Below are positions 27,343 to 36,152 of a stretch of 51,413 bases of DNA, piece after piece. Origin of the DNA: Deltaproteobacteria bacterium (GTDB taxonomy: Bacteria > Desulfobacterota > Dissulfuribacteria > Dissulfuribacterales > QOAL01). Numbering within the stretch: position 1 is the stretch's first letter; each line of letters starts with the position of its first letter. The notes beneath the pieces were generated by a model that ran no database searches, had not been told where the DNA came from, and saw only the letters and a list, made by a program, of their open reading frames with translations. The DNA lies in the NCBI GenBank assembly GCA_026992735.1, contig JALWYO010000077.1, positions 1-51,413 of the forward strand. Reading direction: 5' to 3'. A program made the translations under genes and the position numbers.

Positions 27343-30300
27343 TCAAAGCATGCCTTCCACAAGGGCATCGGCAAGGGCAGCAGCCTTGGGATGCCTCATG
27401 ACCATGAGTTCCCCGCCTGCAAGCAGGAGGGCAGAGGCAGTTATAGCCTCCATAAGCACCCCTCTTCTCTCCTGGTCACCCAACATGCCGTCAGACGGGA
27501 GTCTCGTCTCCTTGGCCTTCCAGACCTCCCGACCCAGGTTTACGATAAACGGGCATGAAAGCTTGTCATCCTGCTGGGTAAGGGCAGCCAGCCTGATCCT
27601 CTCCATTACTGAATAGGTGTATTCCAGCCCGTAACCAACAGCGCCGATGGAAGGATCCATAAGGATGTGATCCAGATGGACACCAAGGTTCTCCAGCAGG
27701 ATATTCAGCTGTTTCGCAAGATTTACATCAATAGGCGTAGAGGCTACCACCGGATACTGGAATGCCATTGCTGTAGCGCCAAGAGTCCTGTAATTGGCAT
27801 CGCTAAGCGGGCCCAGGCAGACTTTCTTGTCACCAATCCTGCCAGTGACCTCCCTGAGTGTCTCGGTGTCCTTTTCTGCATTACCGCAACCCCACAGGAT
27901 TATGGGGACATCTACTGCCTCTACAACCCTCTCAGCCACTTCAGCAGCCTCGGCCGGTGAAGCATCTGCACCATTTGGATCAGTGCTGACCAGAGACAGG
28001 CAGATTGATTTCGCATTGTACTGTTCCACGCACTTCCTGGCCCATTCCGCAGGATCTGAGAGGCAGTCTGAAAAATATTTCGTCAGAACATCAGGCCATT
28101 CCTCAGGCTCTGAATCCAGTACCTCGAATGCCACCCTTGGTGGATTAGGCATGTCGCCTTCAAAATTGTAAAAGGGAAGGGCAGTTTCCCCACCTACTGA
28201 AAAGGCATTTTCTCCATCACCCAGCATTACGCTTTGTATCATCCCTGAACAGGACTCCATGTAGACGTCTTCCGGTATGTCTCCCGCCCTTTCGGAAAGC
28301 GGGGGCTCATCCTTGGCAAGTGGCGTAACGGACAGATCCGAGACCCCCTCGCCGGCTGGCGCCGATATCTCAACCTTTGGAGCCTTGGGCTCTGGTGCAG
28401 GTTTCTCCTTCTTTTCTTCCTCTGCCGCCTTCTCAGGCTTCGCTGGCTTTTCCTCAGCAGGAGCAGCCTCTGCCTCTTCTTCCTTCTCTTCCTCTTCCTC
28501 TTCTGCAGGGGCTGCAGCAGGCTCAGGTGTCTTTTCCTCTTCAACAGAAGGGGCACCGGCTGCTTCGGGAATACGAATTCCCTCCTTGTTTTTGGCCCTG
28601 TTCAGGCCGTCCTTTGCCTTCCCATTCTCAGGATCAAGGGACAAGGCCTTTTCAAATTCAACAACGGCCTTTTCATAGTCGCCATTCATCATGGCAACGT
28701 TGCCCCTTGCAGTGTAACGGATTATCCACTTTTCCTTCCACCAGGTTTCATCCACGCCTTCGGGACAAGGCGGCAAAAGGCCTTCCGATTCCTCTGATTC
28801 TGATGGTTGAACTGCAGAAATCGCCTTCTCAAGGGCAGCCTTGGCCTCGGCAAGACCGGCCTTCGCCTTTGCATCTTCCGGATCGATACCAAGTGCCTGC
28901 TCAAAGGCCTCGATGGCACCATTGTAGTCACCACTGTGAAGCGCCAGGTTGCCTTTTGCAACCAGGTTTACAACCTCTTTATTCCTGGCTGGCTTCTCTG
29001 GCTTGACAGGCTCTTCCACCAGGGCCTCTGCTTCCGGCGGGGCCGGTGCAGCTTCTGGTACAGGCCCTGCCGGTTGAGGCTCAGCAGGCCCAGGAGCAGG
29101 CGGGGCCGGTGCAGATGGTGTCACAGGGACTGGCGCCTGGCCAAACTGCAACATGAATTCCGCTTCAAGGAATCTTCTAAGGGCCTCAAACTGCGTATCA
29201 TCAAGCCCCAGGACCGTCTTCAATGCCTCGAGACCAAGATTCAGTGACTCCAGCACCCGCTGCTCCCTGCCTGTAAGTGGACCTGCCGGCCCAGGAACAG
29301 GTGGAGCTGCAGGGGGTTGCGGTTCAGGAACAGGCGCTGATGGTGCTGCTGCCTGTTTTGCTTCAAGTTCCTTCTTTGCCATCTCTATTTCTGCTGTAAG
29401 TTTCTGGACTTCGGCCTCTTTGCGGCTTGCCATAGTCCTTGCCTCCTCTACCTGTTTCTTGAGATCTGAAATCTCAGAGGCTATCTTTTCCTTTTCCTTG
29501 ATCACTAGCTCACGGGAAGCTTGGGCCTCTGTTTTTGCCCTTTCCAGTTCTTCCTCCAGCTCTATTCTAATCTCTTTTCTGGCATCCTCCACAGCCTTTT
29601 CAATGGACTGGGAACTTGACAACACTGGTTCGATGCCCTTTGGGTCAGGCCTGTTGGAAAGCCCTGCCCTCTTGACTATCTCAGGCACAGCCTCTTCCCA
29701 CTCGATTGCCATCACATGTACACCGGCCACCCCGGGAATATCCTGCACCTGCTTTATGATATCGACGCAGATATTGATGCCCTCTTCCCGCTGATCAGAA
29801 GCATCGGAAAGCCTGGACAGCACGTCATCAGTCACATCCAGGCCAGGCACGAACTTCTTCATGTATCTTGCCATGCCCAGGGACTTTGGCGGGGTTACCC
29901 CGGCGAGTATATAGCATTTTTCATGAACGCCCAGATCCCGTACCATCTCCATGAACCTGGCAAATTTTTCCACGTTGTAGATGATCTGGGTCTGCACAAA
30001 ATCTGCACCTGCAGACACCTTCTTTGCCAGCCTTACAGGCCTGAACTCAAAAGGATCTGCAAACGGATTGGCGGCACAGCCCAAAAAGAGCCTTGGCTCA
30101 TTGCCTTTTATCTCCTCACCACACTGAAATGCCCTATCGTCCCGCATGCCCCGGACCATCTGAAGAAGCTGTATGGAATCCATGTCAAAGACGCCCTTTG
30201 ACTGGGGATGATTGCCGAATTTCTGATGGTCACCGGTCAGGCATAGAAGATTTTTTATGCCGAGGGCCGCGGCCCCCAGGATATCTGCCTGCATGCCGAT

Positions 30301-30558
30301 CCTGTTCCTGTCCCGGCAGGTCATCTGCATTACAGGTTCGACACCCTCCGCTAATGCTGCCAGCCCCGCTGTGAGACTGGACATCCTGACAATGGCTGTC
30401 TGGCAGTCTGTTATATTGACTGCATCCACATGGCCCTTAAGAATCCTGGCCTTTTTTCTAACCAGCCCCAGGTCACCGCTCTTTGGCGGCCCCAGTTCCC
30501 CTGTGACCGCAAAGGCACCTGAGCGCAATACATTTTCTAGATTGCTTCCTGCTTTCAC
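27343..30558 (-). CDS. metF-acsD: MetF-coiled coil-TPR-AcsD fusion (methylene-THF reductase joined to corrinoid protein small subunit)
   Basis: One uninterrupted 1071-residue frame. Residues 1-305 are a MetF TIM barrel (AVTGELGPPKSGDL; LLCLTGDH; DFVQTQIIYNVEKFARF; ILAGVTPPKS). Residues 315-403 are a charged coiled coil. Pro/Ala linkers flank a small helical unit (430-475). Two TPR-like repeats lie at 527-575 and 612-657 (GNLALHSGDYNGAIEAFEQAL; GNVAMMNGDYEKAVVEFEKAL). An acidic Glu/Lys/Pro linker spans 660-765. Residues 766-1071 are AcsD, the CFeSP small subunit (FSVGGETALPFYNFEGDMPNPP; ILMDPSIGAVGYGLEYTYSV). The protein would make methyl-THF and also be part of the corrinoid methyl acceptor. 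It starts in an ATGA overlap with metV, and acsB follows after 88 bases. No other metF or acsD is in the window. Confidence 0.92.
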   Translation of the reverse strand: MKAGSNLENVLRSGAFAVTGELGPPKSGDLGLVRKKARILKGHVDAVNITDCQTAIVRMSSLTAGLAALAEGVEPVMQMTCRDRNRIGMQADILGAAALGIKNLLCLTGDHQKFGNHPQSKGVFDMDSIQLLQMVRGMRDDRAFQCGEEIKGNEPRLFLGCAANPFADPFEFRPVRLAKKVSAGADFVQTQIIYNVEKFARFMEMVRDLGVHEKCYILAGVTPPKSLGMARYMKKFVPGLDVTDDVLSRLSDASDQREEGINICVDIIKQVQDIPGVAGVHVMAIEWEEAVPEIVKRAGLSNRPDPKGIEPVLSSSQSIEKAVEDARKEIRIELEEELERAKTEAQASRELVIKEKEKIASEISDLKKQVEEARTMASRKEAEVQKLTAEIEMAKKELEAKQAAAPSAPVPEPQPPAAPPVPGPAGPLTGREQRVLESLNLGLEALKTVLGLDDTQFEALRRFLEAEFMLQFGQAPVPVTPSAPAPPAPGPAEPQPAGPVPEAAPAPPEAEALVEEPVKPEKPARNKEVVNLVAKGNLALHSGDYNGAIEAFEQALGIDPEDAKAKAGLAEAKAALEKAISAVQPSESEESEGLLPPCPEGVDETWWKEKWIIRYTARGNVAMMNGDYEKAVVEFEKALSLDPENGKAKDGLNRAKNKEGIRIPEAAGAPSVEEEKTPEPAAAPAEEEEEEKEEEAEAAPAEEKPAKPEKAAEEEKKEKPAPEPKAPKVEISAPAGEGVSDLSVTPLAKDEPPLSERAGDIPEDVYMESCSGMIQSVMLGDGENAFSVGGETALPFYNFEGDMPNPPRVAFEVLDSEPEEWPDVLTKYFSDCLSDPAEWARKCVEQYNAKSICLSLVSTDPNGADASPAEAAEVAERVVEAVDVPIILWGCGNAEKDTETLREVTGRIGDKKVCLGPLSDANYRTLGATAMAFQYPVVASTPIDVNLAKQLNILLENLGVHLDHILMDPSIGAVGYGLEYTYSVMERIRLAALTQQDDKLSCPFIVNLGREVWKAKETRLPSDGMLGDQERRGVLMEAITASALLLAGGELMVMRHPKAAALADALVEGML

Positions 30559-31223
30559 GGCAGCAAGTCCTCCCTGATTCTGCGACGCGGGCCGCCATGG
30601 CCTGCAGAGGTCCAGTCGCGAATTGGCATTATATTCTTCATCTCATCCGATCTGTTCAGCCCTGAAAGTTTGTCATATATCTGCTGCCAGATGCATGCAA
30701 CATCCGGATGGATCTCGCAACGTCCACCCTGAGAACCCCCGCACGGGCCATTGGAAAGGCTCTTGGCGCACCTTGCAACAGGGCAAAGCCCGCCGGTCAG
30801 ATGAAGCACGCATGCCCCACAGCCTGCGCACATTTCTTTCCACTCTCCACTGGACAGGTTGGCCCCGTAGAATGTGGTATCAAGGGCAGGCAACACGTTT
30901 ACCTTGTCGCAACGGTCTGCTATGAAATTCACACCTACTCCGCATGCCATGGAGAGCACTGCATCAAAATCTGCTGCATCCTGGTTGAGCGGGTCAATAT
31001 ATTCAGGATCGCACTGCCTGACTAATGTACGCTGCTCGATGTCTATTTTCTTGCCCCGCCTGGTAAGTCCGAGCTTCAGAGCTGATGCAAGGATTGCAAC
31101 CTCCTTGTCCCCACCTGCAGAACAGACCGCCACGCAACCCCTGCATCCAAGGATAAGAACACGGCTGCACCCATCTATCATTCCCAGAAGTTCTTTTAAT
31201 GTCTTTCTTTCAGCGATTATCAT
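30555..31223 (-). CDS. metV: MetV, iron-sulfur/zinc partner of methylene-THF reductase
   Basis: A 222-residue cysteine-rich protein of the MTHFR C-terminal family. The N-terminal half is a Rossmann-like domain with GCRGCVAVCSAGG near residues 28-40. The C-terminal half has CAGCGACVLHLTGGLCPVARCAKSLSNGPCGG-type ligands near 130-165, in order Cys-x2-Cys-x2-Cys, Cys, Cys, Cys. In acetogens MetV partners MetF and links it to Hdr-type electron carriers. The ATGA overlap with the metF-acsD gene indicates coupled synthesis. Confidence 0.9.
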   Translation of the reverse strand: MIIAERKTLKELLGMIDGCSRVLILGCRGCVAVCSAGGDKEVAILASALKLGLTRRGKKIDIEQRTLVRQCDPEYIDPLNQDAADFDAVLSMACGVGVNFIADRCDKVNVLPALDTTFYGANLSSGEWKEMCAGCGACVLHLTGGLCPVARCAKSLSNGPCGGSQGGRCEIHPDVACIWQQIYDKLSGLNRSDEMKNIMPIRDWTSAGHGGPRRRIREDLLP

Positions 31224-31285
31224 GAAATTACCTCAAAAAAAACGCATGAATCCGTCTGTCATGAACAGCAGTCAATCTCTGCCTG

Positions 31286-31666
31286 CTAACCAGGCTGATC
31301 CTGCTCTGAAACCCTGGCAGCCATGAGTCTTGCAGCCTCCACAACAGGCTCTGTCTCGCCCCTTCCTGCATAAAACATCTCCACCAAAGCAGGATCCATA
31401 TCCAGCTCTTCAAGGATCTTTCTGGCCTGGCCCACTCTTTTGGAGGCCCTCCTGCTGCCTGAGAGGTTATGACATTTGTCAAGTTGACAGCCAACCACAA
31501 AGACGGCTTCAGCTCCCTCGGAAAAGGAATCGAGTATTTCCGGCACTTCCAGCCTGCCAGTGCACGGCAGCCTTTCAATCTCAACGTCTTCAGGAATAAG
31601 GCCTTCACTCCTCAATGCCTCAGGCTCCACACTCAGGGTATAATTGCAACAAAATCCCTTGATCAT
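31286..31666 (-). CDS. Short MvhD-like iron-sulfur protein
   Basis: A 126-residue protein related to the hydrogenase/Hdr delta subunit MvhD, but shorter and with all cysteines. VVGCQLDKCHNLSGSRRASKR (near residues 57-77) corresponds to [14 protein letters not shown] of the larger MvhD encoded at 32244-33044. The N-terminal FCxWC motif is reduced to GFCCNYT, followed by RLPCTGRLE in place of the VMCTGRID segment. It starts in an ATGA overlap with the hdrC-like gene. It probably passes electrons between the Hdr proteins and MetV (inference from position). An overlapping frame at 31228-31608 is not used. Confidence 0.82.
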   Translation of the reverse strand: MIKGFCCNYTLSVEPEALRSEGLIPEDVEIERLPCTGRLEVPEILDSFSEGAEAVFVVGCQLDKCHNLSGSRRASKRVGQARKILEELDMDPALVEMFYAGRGETEPVVEAARLMAARVSEQDQPG

Positions 31667-32214
31667 TTCAAAGCCCCCCTTGCTTCAGGTGACGGAGCAA
31701 GCTCTATGGCCTCTGCAGGACATTCCAGCACGCATATGCCACAGGCCCTGCACAGTTCCGGCTCTATGACCGCATAGCCCTCATCTGCGATTTTCGGTGC
31801 GCCAAAAGGGCAAAGCCTAACGCAAGTAAGGCATGCCACGCATTTCCCTCCATCCACAACTGCAAACTGCCCCAGGTGTTCCAGGCGTTCTGGATCCACT
31901 GATTTCCTCTTGACCGCTTCGTCCCGGAGGGCCTTTATCACGTCTGCACAGCGGACATCTTGAGGACATACCGGTATGCAACTCTGGCATTGGGAACATG
32001 CCCAGATGACATCCCCGTTTATCAGTGCCTCTTCCATCCCCAGGGCCACCATATGCACTATCTTGCGTGGGTCGAATTCATCGACCACCTTTTCCACAGG
32101 GCAGACGCCACTGCAGGAACCACAGCCATAGCAGAGGCTTACTGTCTCGCAGCCCTGGTAGGGAAATATCTCCTCCAGGAATTCCGGATTTAATCTTGAT
32201 GCCTGTAGAGTCAT
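31663..32214 (-). CDS. HdrC-like protein with two extra [4Fe-4S] clusters
   Basis: A 183-residue electron carrier. The N-terminal part is HdrC-type: CYGCGSCSGVCP (Cys28-38) and CSQCQSCIPVCP provide two [4Fe-4S] sites. The C-terminal 60 residues add a 2[4Fe-4S] ferredoxin (CVACLTCVRLCPFGAP and CRACGICVLECPAEA). The extra ferredoxin is not part of ordinary HdrC and may replace the missing HdrB as the exit for electrons. It lies 29 bases after mvhD and overlaps the next gene by 4 bases. Confidence 0.88.
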   Translation of the reverse strand: MTLQASRLNPEFLEEIFPYQGCETVSLCYGCGSCSGVCPVEKVVDEFDPRKIVHMVALGMEEALINGDVIWACSQCQSCIPVCPQDVRCADVIKALRDEAVKRKSVDPERLEHLGQFAVVDGGKCVACLTCVRLCPFGAPKIADEGYAVIEPELCRACGICVLECPAEAIELAPSPEARGALK

Positions 32215-32243
32215 GAATCAGTTCCTATAATTATGTTCTACTT

Positions 32244-33044
32244 TCAGGAAGAAAGAGAAAAACTGTCTTTTTTCCGTGAAATCTGCCCTTTCTTCAACAT
32301 GGGGGCCAATATCTTTTCCAGTTCTTCTGCAGATGCACCTGTATCGCTGCAAAGCTTTTTGAGATCCGCAGGGCCTTCTTCCAAGATCATTCCAACCTCA
32401 GTAGCTATCCTCACCGACCTCATGGCAGGAAACACCTTTGCCTTCACACCCTTGGAAATAGCATCTCTGGAATAATCTCCTTCCTTTGCCATCTTCTTCG
32501 CAAGCTTTCCTAAAAGAGTGCGGGGCTTCCTGGCACCAGCGGCCTTAACGGCTGCCTTGAGCCTGCGGCCAACAACATCTGCAGGGATCTCGTCTGGGCC
32601 TGACCCCAACGGCCCCTTTTCCCTGATCCTGGACACATAGCCGGTTATGAGCTCTACGAACCTTGGAGCCTCTGCAGCAGATGCCCACTCCAGAGCCAGC
32701 CTTTCCCGGTCAACTCCACAGTCTTCCAGGAGCTGTCTTGCCGCCTCCGTTACTATCATAGCCTCGTAATTACCAGACTGGTAATGACATTCACCAAGGT
32801 GTCAGCCACCTGTAAACACACCATCAGCACCACACCGGAATGCCTCGATGACAAATCTGGCATCGATTCGGCCGGTGCACATCACCCTTATAACCCTGAC
32901 GTTGGGCGGATATTGATACCTGGAAACGCCTGCCGAGTCAGCTGCTGCATAACAGCACCAGTGGCAGAAAAAGCCCAGTATCTTGGGATCAAAACCCTCT
33001 TGGGTCATTTCATTCTCCTTTGTTACTGCGTTTTCCTTTGCCAT
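32244..33044 (-). CDS. mvhD: Selenocysteine MvhD (Hdr/hydrogenase delta subunit)
   Basis: A 266-residue protein when the TGA at 32802-32804 is read as Sec81. The frame reads GADGVFTGG[17 protein letters not shown], exactly where MvhD/VhuD proteins have Cys or Sec, and continues in frame to 32244. Residues 24-140 are the [2Fe-2S] MvhD domain ([27 protein letters not shown]). The last 120 residues are a basic helical extension ending in a winged-helix-like segment. MvhD hands electrons to HdrA. ATG 33044 has GAGGGG upstream, within the end of hdrA. ATG 33008, with AAAGGAG 6 bases before it, gives a more family-like N-terminus (Sec69) and may be the true start. Confidence 0.9.
32769..32785 (-). 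promoter_or_regulatory. SECIS hairpin of mvhD
   Basis: In the mRNA, ATTACC - AGTCT - GGTAAT forms a perfect 6-pair stem with a 5-base loop, starting 16 bases after the UGA (32802-32804). The loop differs from the fdhA loop (GGTCT) only in its first base. Spacing is longer than in fdhA, but the hairpin and family alignment together support selenocysteine. Confidence 0.7.
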
Positions 33045-33050
33045 ACCGTA

Positions 33051-36000
33051 CTACCCCTCGTCACACTGCCGGCCGGAAAAGGCATGGATCTGAGCCATAA
33101 TGGCCTGGTCTGTAAAACCGCCCATGCTTATTGCTATGGTCGGACAATGGGATGCACAGATACCGCAACCCTTGCAGGAGGCTGTTATGGTCTGGGCCTT
33201 CTTCCTCTTGCCCACCTTGGAAAGCCTGATGGCATTGAACGGGCAGAGGCTCTCACATATGCCGCAGCCGATACAGGCATCCTGGTCAACATGAGATACG
33301 ATAGGAGCAACTGCGACCTTGCCCTTTGCAAGTGGTATGGTTGCCTTTGCTGCAGCAGCTTTTGCCTGGGCCACTGACTCCTCCAGGCTCTTGGGACCAT
33401 GCGCCAGGCCGCACAGATAAACTCCATCAACTGCAATCTCCACCGGCCTGAGCTTTGCGTGGGCCTCCAGAAAAAAACCTTCAGGAGTAAGGGGTGCCTT
33501 TAGAATCTTCGAAAGCTCCTGATTGTCTCCAGGCGCAATGCCTGCTGAAAGCACGACAAGATTGGCAGGTATCTCTATTTCCTCGCCGAGGAGCCTGTCA
33601 AAGGCCCTTACCTTGATCCCCCTCGCCTGCTTGATGACCTGCGGCTTTTTGTCAGTGCTGTATCTCAGGAAGATGACACCTTTTTCCCTGGCCTCCCGGT
33701 ACGCATCCTCATGGAAGCCGTATGTCCTCATGTCTCTGTAAAGGATATATATCCTGCAGTCAGGTTTGAGCTCCTTAAGCTTAAGGGCATTCTTCACCGC
33801 CTGGGTGCAGCACAACCTGCTGCAATGGCTCATATCATCGCCCCTAGAGCCCACGCACTGGATCATGACTATATTGCGGGCATTCTTCAGGAAGCTCTTT
33901 CCCCTTGCAAGCTTTTCTTCCAGTTCCAGCTGGGTGACTATCCTCGTGCTTTCGCCATAGGCATAAGATCTGGGTTTGTATTCCCTGGCTCCTGTGGCAA
34001 TAACGGTTACTCCGTGGTTGATGAGCCTGTTCTTCTTTCCCTGGCTTACAGTACTGGTAAAATTGCCCACGTAACCTGAAATAGCCTCAACGGTGGAGCC
34101 TGTAAGCACCTCTATTCCCGGGTGAGATTCCACGCTGGAAATCATATCTTCCATGACCTTCCTGGCGTCCTGGCCGTCCGTGGTCCACTGAAGCCGTCTC
34201 AGGTTTCCACCAAGATGCCTGGATTTTTCCACGATAGTCACGCTGTAACCCTGGTCTGCAATGGAAAGCGCTGCCGACATGCCGGCAGCCCCGCCACCAA
34301 GAACAAGGGCGCCCGGGGTCACGTCCACGGTGGGCTGTTCAAGAGGCGTAAGCAACCTGGCCTTGGCCGCTGCCATTCTCACCAGATCTTTGGCCTTTTC
34401 TGTTGCTGCCTCAGGCTCCTGTGCATGTACCCAGGCACATTGGTCACGAATATTTGCCATCTCCACCAACGCAGGATTCAGGCCTACAGAACGAAGAGTC
34501 TCCTGAAACAGGGGTTCATGGGTCCTTGGCGAACAGGCGGCAATAACTACCCGGTTCAGATTATTGTCTCTTATCTTCTCGGCTATACCTTTGAGTGCAT
34601 CCTGGGAACAGGAATATAGAGGATCTTCATAAAGCACCACCCCTGGAAGGCTTGCCGCATAATCGCGCACTGCCTTGACATCTACTACACCGGCAATATT
34701 CACGCCGCAGTGACAGACAAAGATGCCGATTCTCGGCTCCTGTTCCTCAAGGGCCTTGTTTTCTTCCGGATAGGTAATGCTTACTGTCTGGGAATTTCTT
34801 GCCTCTGCAAGAAGCTCAGAGGCAATGGCAGCGACACCCGATGCCTGGGTAACGCTCTCTGGAATATCCTTGGGCCCCTGGAAGGCCCCTGCTACGAATA
34901 CACCGTCCCTGGAGGTAGAGAGGGGAGAATCAACCCTGGTGCTGCAGAAATTATAGTTATTGAGTTTAATATCGGCTATCTTGGAAAGAGCCTCGGCATC
35001 CTCGGGAGACTCAAGCCCCACAGACAGGACAACCATGTCGAAGATACCGGAATGATGCTTCCCGTCATCCGTGGTCCAGGTAAGAGCAAGCCTGCCATCC
35101 ACCTGGTCCACCCTGGGCACCCTGGCCCTTATCACATTTATGCCGTACTTTTCCTGGGCGCGTTTCCTGGCATCGTCAAAGCCCTTGCCCTGCGTTCGGA
35201 CATCCATGAAAAATATGGACACGTCGAGGTCCGGCTCGTGCTCCTTGGCAACAGACGCCTCCTTGATAGCATACATGCAGCAGACCGAAGAGCAGTAACC
35301 GTTGCCGCACGTCTCGTCCCTGGAACCTATGCACTGGAGAAACGCAATTTTTCTCGGAGGCCTGTTGTCAGACGGCCTGACTATGTGTCCTTCAGTTGGG
35401 CCTGATGCACATGTGAGACGCTCGAATTCAAAGGCTGTCAACACGTCTGGATATTTACCGTAACCAAATTTTTCCAGCACGGAACTATCCACCCTGCCAA
35501 AACCAGGGGTGAGCACAACAGCACCTACTTCCAGCTCCAGGTTCTTGGGTTTCTGGCTGAAATCTATGGCCCCTGCAGTACAGGTCTGGGCACACAGATT
35601 ACACGTCTCGAAATTCACCCTGAGACATGCCTTTGCATCTATGTAATAACTGGATGGAATTGCCTGGGCATAATCGATATGCGGCGCCCTGGTAATCTCA
35701 AGCCTTTCGTTGTATGCATCAACCACGGGCCTGGGACAATACATGGTACACATGCCGCAGGCAGTACACAGATCTTCGTTTATATACCTGGGCTCCTGGA
35801 ATACCCTGGCCTTGAACTGCCCTGGTTTGCCCTCAAGCCCCTCCAGCCTGGCATTGGTAAGGATTTCTATGTTTGGAGACCGACCGGCCTCTACCAGCTT
35901 TGGCGCCAGGATTCACAACGCGCAATCATTGGTGGGAAAGGTCTTGTCGAGCTGGGCCATGACCCCGCCTATGGAGGCCTTCTTTTCCACTATGTAAACA

Positions 36001-36086
36001 TAGTAGCCCAGGTCGGCAAGATCCAGTGCAGCCTGAACTCCAGCCACACCGCCGCCGAGGACCATTATCGCACCGCTTTTAGCCAT
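33051..36086 (-). CDS. hdrA: Selenocysteine HdrA (flavin subunit of heterodisulfide reductase-type complex)
   Basis: A 1011-residue protein from ATG 36086, read through TGA 35913-35915 (Sec58). The frame before it, [20 protein letters not shown] ... TFPTNDCAL, and after it, [10 protein letters not shown], give the HdrA motif where the family has Cys or Sec. It is a long HdrA with two flavoprotein halves. The first FAD site is near residues 9-16. A [4Fe-4S] site is at [12 protein letters not shown] (about 108-119), and the second FAD site is [14 protein letters not shown] near 605. A C-terminal 2[4Fe-4S] ferredoxin ([24 protein letters not shown]) begins near 935. HdrA is the flavin centre for electron bifurcation or confurcation. 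Placed before mvhD (6-base gap) and after acsA. Confidence 0.92.
35876..35891 (-). promoter_or_regulatory. Candidate SECIS hairpin of hdrA
   Basis: In the mRNA, GAGGCC - GGTC - GGTCTC can form a 6-pair stem (one G-U) 21 bases after the UGA (35913-35915). This is farther than usual for bacterial SECIS. A second option pairs CTGGC with GCCGG around the GCCAAAGCTGGT stem, nearer the UGA. Which fold is used cannot be settled by eye. The Sec assignment rests mainly on the HdrA alignment. Confidence 0.4.
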
Positions 36087-36152
36087 TCTTGCTACTCCAA
36101 ATAGTTGTTGTTTTCACCTTGAAGATTCACGCTGCCACATAATTCATCCGGT

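Noticed and set aside
28277-29794. Long plus-strand frames opposite the metF-acsD gene, rich in Ser/Ala/Pro
   Set aside because: They mirror the low-complexity Glu/Lys/Pro and coiled-coil parts of the real gene and have no ribosome sites.
31228-31608. Overlapping minus-strand frame as an alternative gene
   Set aside because: It has no family resemblance, while the frame 31286-31666 gives a clear MvhD-like protein with an ATGA overlap start.
32760-32810. mvhD as two separate genes (32244-32759 and 32805-33044)
   Set aside because: Both are in one frame across TGA 32802-32804, and the bridging codons encode the expected MvhD motif.
35754-36086. An intergenic gap before a shorter hdrA starting at 35753
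   Set aside because: The gap encodes the HdrA N-terminus (FAD site and Sec motif) in the same frame.
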